Positions 1 to 7,904 are shown, counted from the first letter of the stretch. The stretch: DNA of 8,682 bases from Fimbriimonadales bacterium (GCA_026392145.1 JAPLCS010000049.1:1-8682), one strand, 5' to 3'. Notes: generated by a model not told the origin, from the sequence alone. Program-made: numbers and translations.

Positions 1-1
1 T

Positions 2-1249
2 GTACTGCCCGATGATGCTAAGTCAAAGTGGGTGCTTAAGTACCAGACGGCGAAAGGGATGCAGACAGCTAGCCTGCGACTCCATGACATCAAATCTGCT
101 TCACCTGCCTTTGTAGAAGTTTCTGCCACTGTTTCTGATTTGGTGCCAGGTTCGAACTTTGGGTACACAGTGTCCCGAGATGGTCGAGAGGTTTTTTCTT
201 CCACTGGAGAGGCTCCGAGATACGAGGCCAAAAGATGGCGCTTGGTATCGATGGGTGATTGCGGACGGGGGACCAAAGAGCAAAACTTGGTTGCTTTCCA
301 GATGAGCAAAGTCAATGCTGACTTATGCTTAATCACCGGCGATATTGTTTACGATAGAGGAACTGCGAGCGAGTATGACCAGAAGTTCTGGAGTCAGTAC
401 AACGGCCCCGAAACGAGTCCTGAAAAGGGTGCCTCATTGATGCGAAAGATTCCGTTCATTCCAGTGCCGGGCAACCACGATATTGGAAGCAGTGACCTTA
501 CCAAATATCCTGATGGATTGGCTTATTTTTACAATTATCGGGTTCCATTGAATGGGCCTGACTTGCCTTCCGACAGTCCTTACACACCGGGAGCAAGTGG
601 TAAAAACTTGAATGCATTTTTGGCCTCCGCAGGTAAGAACTACCCCCGAACTGCCAATTACTCCTTTGACTACGGAAACGTTCACTTCTTGGTGCTCAAT
701 TCGAATCCGAATGTGAATTGGGCCGATAAGCAGTTGAGAGAGTGGGTTGAAAATGATTTGAAATCGGCTCGCCCAGACTTTTGGCGAATAGTTTCTTATC
801 ATCACCCTGAGTTTCAATCTTCGCCCACTCACGCTGACAATAAGCAGATGCGGGCGCTTTCTGATTTGTTTGTTAAGATGAAAGTGGACCTCGTTTTGAA
901 CGGTCACGTGCACAACTATCAGCGGTCAAAACCGATCTTAGAAAGTTTTAAGTCATTGCTCTCCAGTTCATTGGAAAAAAATGATTGGCCTTATGACAGA
1001 CGCTTTGATGGTAGTACGTTTGATGCTACTCAGGGTGTTATTCGCATCGTTACCGGTGGGGGTGGAGCACCGCTCTATAACATGGAATTGGACAAGGACC
1101 CCTCTAAATGGCTTCCTTTTACCGAGAAGTATCATGCCGTGCACAGCTTCTCTCAAATTGATTTTGATGGTGAAACTTTGCACTTTAAGCAGATTGACTC
1201 CGAGGGGAAATTGATCGATCGGTTTAATTTGAAGAAAAAGGCGAAGTAA
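2..1249 (+). CDS. Purple-acid-phosphatase-like metallophosphoesterase, 5' partial
   Basis: Probably an exported dinuclear-metal phosphoesterase that hydrolyses phosphomonoesters or related substrates. The frame is open to the left edge, so the true start and any signal peptide are missing; a GTG at 32 is only the first internal start candidate. Counting from that GTG, residues 1-62 look like the fibronectin-like N-terminal domain of purple acid phosphatases. The metallophosphoesterase domain follows with the full motif set: GDCG (D76), GDIVYD (D104, Y107), GNHD (N148-H149-D150), YHHP (H257-H258) and GHVHNYQR (H292, H294). The tyrosine in the second motif and the HxHxYxR ending are typical of purple acid phosphatases, where that Tyr ligates the ferric iron. 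The TAA stop is followed by 47 bp with no hairpin before the cytochrome gene, so the two are probably co-transcribed. The family call is firm; the substrate cannot be told. Confidence 0.9.
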   Translation, partial: VLPDDAKSKWVLKYQTAKGMQTASLRLHDIKSASPAFVEVSATVSDLVPGSNFGYTVSRDGREVFSSTGEAPRYEAKRWRLVSMGDCGRGTKEQNLVAFQMSKVNADLCLITGDIVYDRGTASEYDQKFWSQYNGPETSPEKGASLMRKIPFIPVPGNHDIGSSDLTKYPDGLAYFYNYRVPLNGPDLPSDSPYTPGASGKNLNAFLASAGKNYPRTANYSFDYGNVHFLVLNSNPNVNWADKQLREWVENDLKSARPDFWRIVSYHHPEFQSSPTHADNKQMRALSDLFVKMKVDLVLNGHVHNYQRSKPILESFKSLLSSSLEKNDWPYDRRFDGSTFDATQGVIRIVTGGGGAPLYNMELDKDPSKWLPFTEKYHAVHSFSQIDFDGETLHFKQIDSEGKLIDRFNLKKKAK

Positions 1250-1296
1250 CCAGTTGCAATCAGGGCGGATTTGGTCTAACCTCATGTTAATACAAC

Positions 1297-4227
1297 GTGA
1301 AGAACTTCCGTCCTTTTTTAAGCATTGCAGTTTCTGGAGCACTACTTGGCTACGGGCTCACTTTCGGTGTCGCTCAGAAGTCAGGACAGTCAGCATCTAG
1401 CCAGAAGGCAAAATCAGCCGCTAAGTCCAAGTCAGCCGGCGTTCGAGTAATCGATTTTAATCGTGATGTTCGTCCGATTTTGAGCGATCACTGTTTCAAA
1501 TGCCACGGTCCGGACGCTAAAGAAGCTAAGGGTGGTTTGAGGCTCAGCGATGGTACCAATGCGCATCAAAAGCGAGATGGCTACTCAATTTTGGATTCAA
1601 AAAATGTTGATGATTCAGAACTTCTGCAGCGTGTGACTGCTAACGATTATTCCCAGATGCCACCGAAGGACTCGGGAATGTCCAAACTTTCCAAAGAGCA
1701 GATTAGTATCTTGAGGGATTGGATAAAGTCTGGAGCTAAATATGAGCGTCATTGGTCATTTGTGCAGCCTAAGATGCCGACGATTCCCGTCGTAAGGAAC
1801 CAGAAATGGGTTAGAAATCCGATTGATGCTTTTGTTTTGGAAAGGCTTGAAGCGAAGGGGCTCAAGCCAGAAGCTGAAGCCGATAAGGCAACCTTACTGC
1901 GTCGAGCAAGTTTGACTTTGACGGGTCTTGTTCCTACTGAAGAGGAGCGAGCGATGTTTGAAAAGGACACCAAGCCAGGTGCCTATGAAAGAGCGGTAGA
2001 TCGCCTCCTTGCCAGCGAGCGCTATGGTGAGCACCAGGCACGTTTCTGGCTGGATGCTGTTCGCTACGGCGACACGCATGGTCTGCATATTGATAATGAG
2101 CGAGCCATCTATCCTTATCGGGACTGGGTCGTTCGGGCAATGAATCAGGATTTACCATTTAATCAGTTCACGGAGTGGCAAATTGCTGGCGACTTAATGC
2201 CAAATCCAAGCACTGAGATGAAAGTTGCGACTGGTTATATTCGCATGAATCCAACCACGAACGAGGGTGGGGCGATTGAAGATGAGTTCCTTGCAAAGAA
2301 TACTTTTGACCGGGTGGATACGACTTCAACAGTGTTTCTCGGTATGACGACGGCTTGTGCCAAGTGTCATGATCACAAATTTGATCCTATTTCAACGAAG
2401 GACTATTACTCAATGTATGCGTTCTTTAACTCAACCAAGGACGCTCCTTTTGATGGCAACTTGTTGGCACCGGAACCGACAATTCAAGTTATGTTGACCG
2501 AGGAGCAGAAACAGCTTGAAGCTGCCCGATCAAAGATGAAGAAAATGCTTGAGTCGGTTTCTGTAGAAAAAGTTGAAGCCTGGATTAAGAGTCGAAATCC
2601 GGATCCGATTGAGTTTTCTAAGTGGGAAGTAAGCGAGCCTATGGGCACTAAGACTTTTGACCAGGGATTCGATACCGAATTTACGCCGAAGAATTGGAGA
2701 CCGCTTGCACTTAAAATTGGCACCACGATTGCCGTCAACGGTCGGGAAAATTCGGCCGCTTATGTGAGAACTACCATTAAGACGAAATCTGCTCAAGAAC
2801 AGTTGTTCGGTATTGGAAGCGATGACGGTGTGAAGGTTTGGTTGAACGGCAAACTTATTCACTCTAATCGTGTTCTTCGAGGAGCTGATCAGGCGACTGA
2901 TGAAGTTAAGGCAAGCCTTGTTGCCGGTGAGAATAATCTGGTCATCAAGATTATCAATCAAGGTGGACCTGACGGTTTGCGATTTAATTACGGTACGGCA
3001 GTTGATAGAGCGTTGGAAGCAGCTGGTAAGAACGTTGAACTTCAGAAAGAAGTGTTTGTTCTGAATGGCGAGAAAGCTGAGTCTGCGAAAGAGTACAAAG
3101 CCGCAAAAGAGTTGGTTACGAGAATCACCACTTCTGCCCCGCGAACGCTGATTGCTGAAGAGTTGCCAAAGCCACGAGAAACTTATGTTCTTCGACGAGG
3201 TGAATACACATTAAAGGGGGATAAAGTGGAGCGAGGGGTTCCCGCAGCTCTTGGTTCAATTCCAAAGGGTGCTCCGATGAATCGGCTTGGACTGGCTAAA
3301 TGGTTGACCAGTCAAGATAACCCCCTGGTTGGACGGGTCCTAGTCAATAGGATTTGGCAGCAACACTTTGGCACTGGATTGGTAAAGACGGCGGAAGATT
3401 TCGGAAACCAGGGCGATTGGCCAAGCCATCCTGAGTTGTTGGATTATCTTGCGGTTCGATTTGTCAACGAAGGATGGAGCGTTAAAAAGGTTCATAAGTG
3501 GATTATCACCAGCGCGGCATTCCGACAGAAATCGACCGTGACTAAGCAAAAGTTGACGGTGGATCCGGAGAACCGATTGGTTTCTCGTGGACCACGATTC
3601 CGACTTGATGCAGAGGTGTTGCGAGACCAAACCCTTCAAGTGAGTGGATTGCTCGTGAACCGAAAGGGTGGACGAGGTTTTAGACCTTATCAGCCTGCTG
3701 GATTGTGGGAAGAAGTTGGTTTTGACGTGAGCGATACCGGTCGATACACTCAAGATATGGATGAATCGATTTATCGAAGAACGCTCTACCTCTTCTGGAA
3801 ACGAACAAGTCCACACCCATTCATGTCGAGTTTCGATGCACCATCGAGAGAGGCTTGTGTGGTTAGGCGTCCACGAACTAACACCCCGCTGCAAGCATTG
3901 GTAACAATGAATGAGCCAGCATTCGTGGAATCTGCACGAGTGTTTGCTGAGCGAGCGGTGCAGATGGAGAAAGATGATGCCGCCCGAGTTCGACGTATGT
4001 TCCGTACAGCGATAGGACGAATGCCAACTGAACAAGAAGTTTCGATTCTTCTTAAGTCGGTGAAAAACTATCAGGCCAAGTTTGCTAAAGATGCTGCAGG
4101 AGCAGAAAGCCTTTCAAACTTTGGTTTAGCTAAGAAGAAAATGGGCCTTGATAAGAAGGTAGTCGCTTCGTACACGGTTCTTGCTTCGACAATTTTCAAC
4201 CTCGACGAGTACTTGACTCAACATTAA
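1297..4227 (+). CDS. PSD1 (DUF1553) and PSCyt1/DUF1549 domain cytochrome c protein
   Basis: A large exported c-type cytochrome of the family common in Planctomycetota and relatives; its biochemical role is unknown. The 976-residue product begins at GTG with a hydrophobic signal segment (about residues 5-26) and a Lys/Ser/Ala-rich linker. PSCyt1 lies at about 50-145, with heme motif CFKCH (C66, C69, H70) and a likely distal ligand M121 in QMPPK. DUF1549 lies at about 174-388 and ends with a second CxxCH, CAKCHDHKFDP (C354, C357, H358). Residues of about 441-565 form a beta-rich insert with IGSDDGVKVWLNGKLI, resembling the PA14/jelly-roll inserts of this family. DUF1553 (PSD1) occupies about 623-968, including the LVNRIWQQHFG signature. 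The start is inferred from the signal peptide; no Shine-Dalgarno is visible. The DUF1501 gene starts 10 bp after the stop, the usual partner arrangement. Family assignment is confident, function is not. Confidence 0.93.
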   Translation: MKNFRPFLSIAVSGALLGYGLTFGVAQKSGQSASSQKAKSAAKSKSAGVRVIDFNRDVRPILSDHCFKCHGPDAKEAKGGLRLSDGTNAHQKRDGYSILDSKNVDDSELLQRVTANDYSQMPPKDSGMSKLSKEQISILRDWIKSGAKYERHWSFVQPKMPTIPVVRNQKWVRNPIDAFVLERLEAKGLKPEAEADKATLLRRASLTLTGLVPTEEERAMFEKDTKPGAYERAVDRLLASERYGEHQARFWLDAVRYGDTHGLHIDNERAIYPYRDWVVRAMNQDLPFNQFTEWQIAGDLMPNPSTEMKVATGYIRMNPTTNEGGAIEDEFLAKNTFDRVDTTSTVFLGMTTACAKCHDHKFDPISTKDYYSMYAFFNSTKDAPFDGNLLAPEPTIQVMLTEEQKQLEAARSKMKKMLESVSVEKVEAWIKSRNPDPIEFSKWEVSEPMGTKTFDQGFDTEFTPKNWRPLALKIGTTIAVNGRENSAAYVRTTIKTKSAQEQLFGIGSDDGVKVWLNGKLIHSNRVLRGADQATDEVKASLVAGENNLVIKIINQGGPDGLRFNYGTAVDRALEAAGKNVELQKEVFVLNGEKAESAKEYKAAKELVTRITTSAPRTLIAEELPKPRETYVLRRGEYTLKGDKVERGVPAALGSIPKGAPMNRLGLAKWLTSQDNPLVGRVLVNRIWQQHFGTGLVKTAEDFGNQGDWPSHPELLDYLAVRFVNEGWSVKKVHKWIITSAAFRQKSTVTKQKLTVDPENRLVSRGPRFRLDAEVLRDQTLQVSGLLVNRKGGRGFRPYQPAGLWEEVGFDVSDTGRYTQDMDESIYRRTLYLFWKRTSPHPFMSSFDAPSREACVVRRPRTNTPLQALVTMNEPAFVESARVFAERAVQMEKDDAARVRRMFRTAIGRMPTEQEVSILLKSVKNYQAKFAKDAAGAESLSNFGLAKKKMGLDKKVVASYTVLASTIFNLDEYLTQH

Positions 4228-4237
4228 TACGTGCAAT

Positions 4238-4540
4238 ATGGATCCAATTAGGGAATTTGAATTAGTCATGAGCCGCCGGCAGCTTTTTGGAAAAGCTGCA
4301 TTCGGAGTTGGCACAGCTGCTCTCCACACACTACTGCGTGGGGGCGGTTTAGGAGCTGGCATTTTGGCAGCGGCAGATGCGTTTGGTACGGGTCCCCAGA
4401 TTCCGACCAAGATGGCTCCTAAGGCAAAGTGCATCATTATGCTGTTCATGAATGGCGGTCCAAGTCAATTGGACTTGTTTGACCATGACGAGTGGTCAAA
4501 CTCGTTTCCCCATTGCACCTTCAAAATTCAAATTTACTAA
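4238..4540 (+). CDS. DUF1501 N-terminal fragment with Tat signal
   Basis: The first piece of the broken DUF1501 gene, 100 residues as read. Residues 1-82 are family sequence: a short leader, SRRQLF twin-arginine motif, Ala/Gly-rich hydrophobic core, and [19 protein letters not shown], which opens the mature domain. Residues 83-100 are the wrong-frame tail before the TAA. If translated alone it would be an exported stub with no complete domain. It starts 10 bp after the cytochrome gene. Confidence 0.6.
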   Translation: MDPIREFELVMSRRQLFGKAAFGVGTAALHTLLRGGGLGAGILAAADAFGTGPQIPTKMAPKAKCIIMLFMNGGPSQLDLFDHDEWSNSFPHCTFKIQIY

Positions 4541-5684
4541 GCACGACAATAATGCAGATGGTTTGTGGGTGAGCGAGCTGTTGCCTCATACGGCTTCTGT
4601 TGCGAGTGAACTTTGCGTCATTAAGTCCATGTGGACCGAGGCGATCAACCACGACCCTGCAGTGACCTACATTCAAACAGGAAGTCAGTTGCCAGGCCGA
4701 CCTAGTTTCGGTGCTTGGATGAGTTATGGTCTTGGAAGCTTGAACCAAAACTTACCTACTTACGTGGTTCTCCATAGTAAGGTCGGTAATGGAAAAATGG
4801 ACCAGGCCCTGTTCTCTCGTCTGTGGGGAACTGGCTTCCTACCGGGTGAGCACCAAGGCGTCAGTCTGCGCTCAGCAGGTGACCCAGTCTTGTATCTCAA
4901 GGATCCAAATGGAATTGATTCGAAGACACGGCGGGCGATGCTTGATGATGTTTCCAAAATCAATCATATGCAGTTGAACGAATTTGGAGATCCAGAGATT
5001 GAGGCGCGCATCAAGCAGTATGAAATGGCGTACAAAATGCAGGCATCAGTGCCTGAGTTGATGGACCTTTCTAAGGAAAAGGAAGAGACATTTGAATTGT
5101 ACGGACCTGACAGTAAGGTGCCTGGAACATTTGCGGCGAACTGTTTGCTCGCAAGACGAATGGTTCAGCGGGGAGTGCGATTTATTCAGATATTCCACCG
5201 GGGTTGGGACCAGCATAGTAACTTAACTGGAGACCTTCCCTCGCAATGTAAAGATGTTGACCAAGCATGCGCCGGATTGATTAAGGACTTGAAGCGGCTT
5301 GGAATGCTTGATGAGACTTTGGTTGTTTGGGGCGGGGAATTTGGTCGAACCGTTTACTGCCAAGGTGCCCTTTCTCGTGCCAATTACGGTCGAGACCACC
5401 ACCCACGAAGTTTCACTCGGTGGATGGCAGGTGGTGGTGTCAAGCCAGGTATTTCGTATGGCCAGACGGATGACTACGGTTATAACATTGTAGATAAAGA
5501 CGGAAACGTTATTAACCCTTCAGTGGACGACTTCACTCCAGGCGCAGTTCACATTCACGATCTGAACGCTACGATGATGCACCTGGTGGGAATCGATCAC
5601 ACCAAGTTGACTTATCGATATCAGGGACGAGATTTCCGATTGACTGACGTGCACGGCCATGTCGTTAAGGATTTGATTAAGTAA
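4452..5684 (+). CDS. DUF1501 main domain fragment, second frame
   Basis: This piece carries nearly the whole DUF1501 domain. The open frame can be read from an ATG at 4452, but residues before the ATG at 4485 are out-of-frame sequence, so family homology starts only there. Recognisable family blocks in order include [103 protein letters not shown] and [14 protein letters not shown] near the C-terminus. A stretch of about 15 residues around [14 protein letters not shown] before the HIHDLN block looks longer than in many relatives. Read alone it lacks the export signal, and no ribosome binding site precedes 4452 or 4485, so independent translation is doubtful. Functional product would need an intact parental frame. 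Confidence 0.7.
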   Translation: MAVQVNWTCLTMTSGQTRFPIAPSKFKFTKHDNNADGLWVSELLPHTASVASELCVIKSMWTEAINHDPAVTYIQTGSQLPGRPSFGAWMSYGLGSLNQNLPTYVVLHSKVGNGKMDQALFSRLWGTGFLPGEHQGVSLRSAGDPVLYLKDPNGIDSKTRRAMLDDVSKINHMQLNEFGDPEIEARIKQYEMAYKMQASVPELMDLSKEKEETFELYGPDSKVPGTFAANCLLARRMVQRGVRFIQIFHRGWDQHSNLTGDLPSQCKDVDQACAGLIKDLKRLGMLDETLVVWGGEFGRTVYCQGALSRANYGRDHHPRSFTRWMAGGGVKPGISYGQTDDYGYNIVDKDGNVINPSVDDFTPGAVHIHDLNATMMHLVGIDHTKLTYRYQGRDFRLTDVHGHVVKDLIK

Positions 5685-5704
5685 GTTTCCACCTGGTTGA
5701 TGTA

Positions 5705-5745
5705 ATTCGCCCTTGGTTCTATTGAACCAAGGGCGAATATTTTTT
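5705..5745 (+). terminator. Intrinsic terminator of the left operon
   Basis: A perfect 15-bp inverted repeat (5705-5719 with 5724-5738, ATTCGCCCTTGGTTC and its complement) encloses a 4-base TATT loop. A run of six T follows at 5740-5745. It lies 20 bp after the DUF1501 stop. The T-run contains part of the stop codon of the convergent cyclase gene. The same stem would form in the opposite transcript, but no T-run follows on that side, so it is mainly a + strand terminator. Confidence 0.92.
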
Positions 5746-6982
5746 AATTTACTTCTGGACGAAAAGAATCTAGAGATTTTTTACGTTGCCAGATTGTTGC
5801 GGCGGTTTCGTGAACTGTGATGCGTTCGGTGCCGATGGCTCCGATTCCACCCGATATTGATTGAGCAGTGTGATCACTGATGGCGATGCCACCCACGGGG
5901 CATTCTTTTTGCAAGTGGGCGGCGATATCAATTACCGATGCAAAGTTTATAGAGGTGACATCTCCCGCTTTTGGAGCTACCACTAATCCGGTATGAATTC
6001 CTGCTCGTAAGGTTAGAGGCACGCCTAGTTGATTGCGCAGGGTGTTTAGCTCAATGAGTCCGGTTTGAATTTGTTTGGCGGCATTAAAGGCATGCTGCGG
6101 ATTGTCAAATGCCGCTGTGATACCATCGCCTGCGGTTGAGTGAATGCTTCCAAAGTGTTTCTCAACAATCTTTTCAATGAATTTATGATATTCATTGAAC
6201 GTGAACTCAACAGCCAAGGGGTCAGAGTTCAATTTCATTTTAGTTGAGCCAACCACATCGAGGCTTAGGAAGGTAATTGACTGTTGTCGTTCTCGAAGTT
6301 GATCTTGAAGTTCAACCAGTTGTTGGAGCAGTACTTGGCGAGCAGCTTGGTCTTTCGGTGTCTTGTTTTTTGACCTTGAGACAATGGAGTGCGTTAGGTA
6401 TCCAACAATGGCCCCACCAGCAATACTCGGTAAGACCACGAACGGCTCCACATCCACCCCTCTAACAAGAAGTAGCATGTTGAACAGGTTTCCCATGACA
6501 AAGGCTGCACCCGCCACAATGGCCCCACTTGAAGCCGCTGCCTTACTGTTCTTGGAATTGGCGGCGTTGTAAATTGCACCTGCTATGAGAAGATAAGACA
6601 GTGTCTGAAAAAGACCGTACCGTGAGTTGATGACTGTAGTGAGGGCGTCTATCTTCGTACCGAGTGACCAAAAGAGTGAAGCAAATGTTCCGATTGCAGC
6701 GCTGGTGACGTAGCGTCTGGTGTCGCTTTCGAGAGCAAAATATTGTGACCGAAGGGTGTCAACAAAATTTCGATTTTTACTCGTTAGTGCTTGAGTTTCG
6801 ACAAACTTAAGATATTCCTGAGAGACGCCGGTAGCTTCTTCGATAGCTCGGTATTCATCGCCCTCGAGTTCATCACCTTTGGCTTGTCGCAACCTTTCTG
6901 CAAGCTGAATTGCCTGCAAAACCATCGGATCTCGCAAGAAGTCCTGCGACGTATTTTTTTCTAGCGTCGATTGCACTGCCAT
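5744..6982 (-). CDS. Membrane protein with adenylate/guanylate cyclase-like domain
   Basis: A 412-residue protein likely to sit in the inner membrane with a cytoplasmic C-terminal class III nucleotide-cyclase domain. Residues 1-90 are soluble and charged. About four hydrophobic segments follow (near 91-116, 123-141, 148-173 and 179-201), which would put both ends in the cytoplasm. A short coiled coil rich in Gln/Leu/Arg (about 208-236) leads into the cyclase domain (about 236-400). The first metal site is FLSLDVVGST (D242) and the second is STAGDGITAAF (D286). Where active cyclases have an NxAAR-type segment, this one has DIAAHL: D352 replaces the transition-state Asn and H356 the Arg. S282 occupies the place of the usual adenine-selecting Lys. 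Activity is therefore uncertain, and it could bind nucleotide or act as a regulatory partner. The ATG start gives a sensible N-terminus, but its Shine-Dalgarno is poor. It appears monocistronic. Confidence 0.88.
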   Translation of the reverse strand: MAVQSTLEKNTSQDFLRDPMVLQAIQLAERLRQAKGDELEGDEYRAIEEATGVSQEYLKFVETQALTSKNRNFVDTLRSQYFALESDTRRYVTSAAIGTFASLFWSLGTKIDALTTVINSRYGLFQTLSYLLIAGAIYNAANSKNSKAAASSGAIVAGAAFVMGNLFNMLLLVRGVDVEPFVVLPSIAGGAIVGYLTHSIVSRSKNKTPKDQAARQVLLQQLVELQDQLRERQQSITFLSLDVVGSTKMKLNSDPLAVEFTFNEYHKFIEKIVEKHFGSIHSTAGDGITAAFDNPQHAFNAAKQIQTGLIELNTLRNQLGVPLTLRAGIHTGLVVAPKAGDVTSINFASVIDIAAHLQKECPVGGIAISDHTAQSISGGIGAIGTERITVHETAATIWQRKKSLDSFRPEVN

Positions 6983-7029
6983 GTGTTATTGTACTCGTCA
7001 GTCCATTTTCTCAACCTATCTCGGTAGAA

Positions 7030-7035
7030 ATTATA
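7030..7035 (-). promoter_or_regulatory. Candidate -10 element for the cyclase gene
   Basis: On the minus strand this reads TATAAT, a perfect sigma-70 -10 consensus, 47 bp before the cyclase ATG and downstream of the lipoprotein terminator. No good -35 hexamer is found at 16-18 bp spacing and no extended -10 TG is present, so the call rests on the -10 match and its position. Confidence 0.4.
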
Positions 7036-7083
7036 GGCGACTGACACTTTAGATTCTTTACGGATTGATACGGAAACGATGAC

Positions 7084-7114
7084 AAAAAAGGTCCATGCCT
7101 AGGAGCATGGACCT
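7084..7114 (-). terminator. Intrinsic terminator after the lipoprotein gene
   Basis: A perfect 10-bp stem (AGGTCCATGC at 7089-7098 paired with 7105-7114) closes a 6-base loop. On the minus strand it is followed directly by a T-run (A-run 7084-7089 on the plus strand). It lies about 20 bp past the lipoprotein stop, so it ends the mutS2-cdd-lipoprotein transcript and separates it from the cyclase gene. Confidence 0.9.
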
Positions 7115-7136
7115 AAAGTTAGTCGTGAGGGAATGC

Positions 7137-7904
7137 CTAGCAACCTGATGGCGGCGGTGGAGGCGGTCCGCCTGAGTTTTGATAGAACACGATGTCACTC
7201 AATAAAATGGTGGTCACACCGTTGGTAAGAGCAGGTAGTGGTGCAGTGCATCCGCTGATTAAGGTCGAGTAATCCTTGGTATTGTAGAAGAATTGGCGAA
7301 CGTAGAAAGTCGCTCCAGGATCGACGCCAGAAAAGTCAGCGGTTATTCGAGTGGCATTGGTTGGAACACTCATTCGGATTGTGCCATCTGCGGCGACATT
7401 TCCAAAGGCGACGACATTACCGCTGGAATTTAGTGCTTGAATCGTGATTTTTGCTGTCGGTCTACCGTCGGTGAGTCGGCCTTTTCCTTTGAGGATGGCT
7501 TCTGGCTGCACAATCCTTGTGAGAAGCGAGTAGTTGCTTCCGTCGTAGGTGATTTTGACGGTTCCCGATGATCCAGGGGGGGTGTCATTGGCAACAAAAG
7601 AGCCATTTGTTGACAATGTTCCTCCAATGGTTCCCGTTGATGTCCAACCAGTTGTGGGAATGGTTACTCGTGTTTGCGTGGTATCGTTTTGCCCGATGCC
7701 TGTGAGCCGAAACGTTACCGCTTCATTGGGGAAAATATTGCTTGCGTCAACAGAAGATGAACCTGCGGTGAGTATTGCTTCGATTCGTACGCTCACAAAA
7801 GAACCTGGATTAGGTGGAGCCACCGAGGCACCACCTCCACCACAGGCAGTGATAACGAGCAGAATGGTGACTGCTGCAATCCAGAGGAACAGTTGCTTTT
7901 TCAT
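7137..7904 (-). CDS. Putative lipoprotein with beta-sandwich-like domains and polyproline tail
   Basis: I do not recognise a named family. The 255-residue product starts with a lipoprotein signal peptide: MKKQ, a hydrophobic core and the lipobox ITAC, with C21 as the predicted lipidated residue, then GGGG and a short Pro/Ala linker. Residues of about 35-130 are Ser/Thr/Gly-rich beta sequence that could be an Ig-like fold (STGTIGGTLSTNGSFVAND). Residues of about 137-195 resemble a carboxypeptidase-regulatory-like beta sandwich (GKGRLTDGRPTAKITIQALN, then VAADGTIRMSVP). The protein ends in GGPPPPPPSGC, an unusual proline run with a terminal cysteine. Its ATG overlaps the cytidine deaminase stop as ATGA, suggesting translational coupling; no separate Shine-Dalgarno is visible. 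The location would be the outer face of a membrane. The lipoprotein call is firm; the fold assignments are inference. Confidence 0.85.
   Translation of the reverse strand: MKKQLFLWIAAVTILLVITACGGGGASVAPPNPGSFVSVRIEAILTAGSSSVDASNIFPNEAVTFRLTGIGQNDTTQTRVTIPTTGWTSTGTIGGTLSTNGSFVANDTPPGSSGTVKITYDGSNYSLLTRIVQPEAILKGKGRLTDGRPTAKITIQALNSSGNVVAFGNVAADGTIRMSVPTNATRITADFSGVDPGATFYVRQFFYNTKDYSTLISGCTAPLPALTNGVTTILLSDIVFYQNSGGPPPPPPSGC

Larger units (their letters stand above)
4238..5684 (+). pseudogene. DUF1501 gene disrupted by a frame-changing deletion
   Basis: Two overlapping frames together give one DUF1501 protein, an exported family with an alkaline-phosphatase/sulfatase-like fold and no established activity. 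Frame one (from ATG 4238) carries the N-terminus: a twin-arginine motif SRRQLF at residues 12-17, a hydrophobic stretch, then [12 protein letters not shown]. It then runs into out-of-frame residues and stops at 4540. Family sequence resumes in the +1 frame from about 4485 ([17 protein letters not shown]) and continues to the TAA at 5684. From memory of the family, some 20-25 residues normally separate LDLFD from this point, and here only one base does. The break therefore looks like a deletion that removed a length leaving remainder 2 when divided by 3, not a one-base slip. The rest of the gene is intact and well conserved, so the lesion is either recent or a sequencing/assembly error. The start is supported by the family-like N-terminus; no Shine-Dalgarno is seen. 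Confidence 0.82.

Noticed and set aside
434..913. 159-codon open frame on the minus strand
   Set aside because: Antisense to the phosphoesterase motif region, with no recognisable domain or ribosome binding site.
1250..1296. Possible promoter or terminator between phosphoesterase and cytochrome genes
   Set aside because: No hairpin with T-run and no convincing -35/-10 pair in these 47 bases.
1287..1299. TTAATAC shared just before the PSD1 start (1287) and the DUF1501 start (4224) as a translation signal
   Set aside because: Only two instances, different spacing to the start codons, and the second overlaps the PSD1 stop codon; chance is a sufficient explanation.
3340..4035. 231-codon open frame on the minus strand
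   Set aside because: It lies wholly inside the strongly conserved DUF1553 coding region and its translation resembles no protein family; it is a shadow frame.
4452..4540. Programmed ribosomal frameshift joining the two DUF1501 frames
   Set aside because: No slippery run or stimulatory hairpin is evident at the junction, and a shift would still omit a segment the family normally has. A deletion or assembly error fits better.
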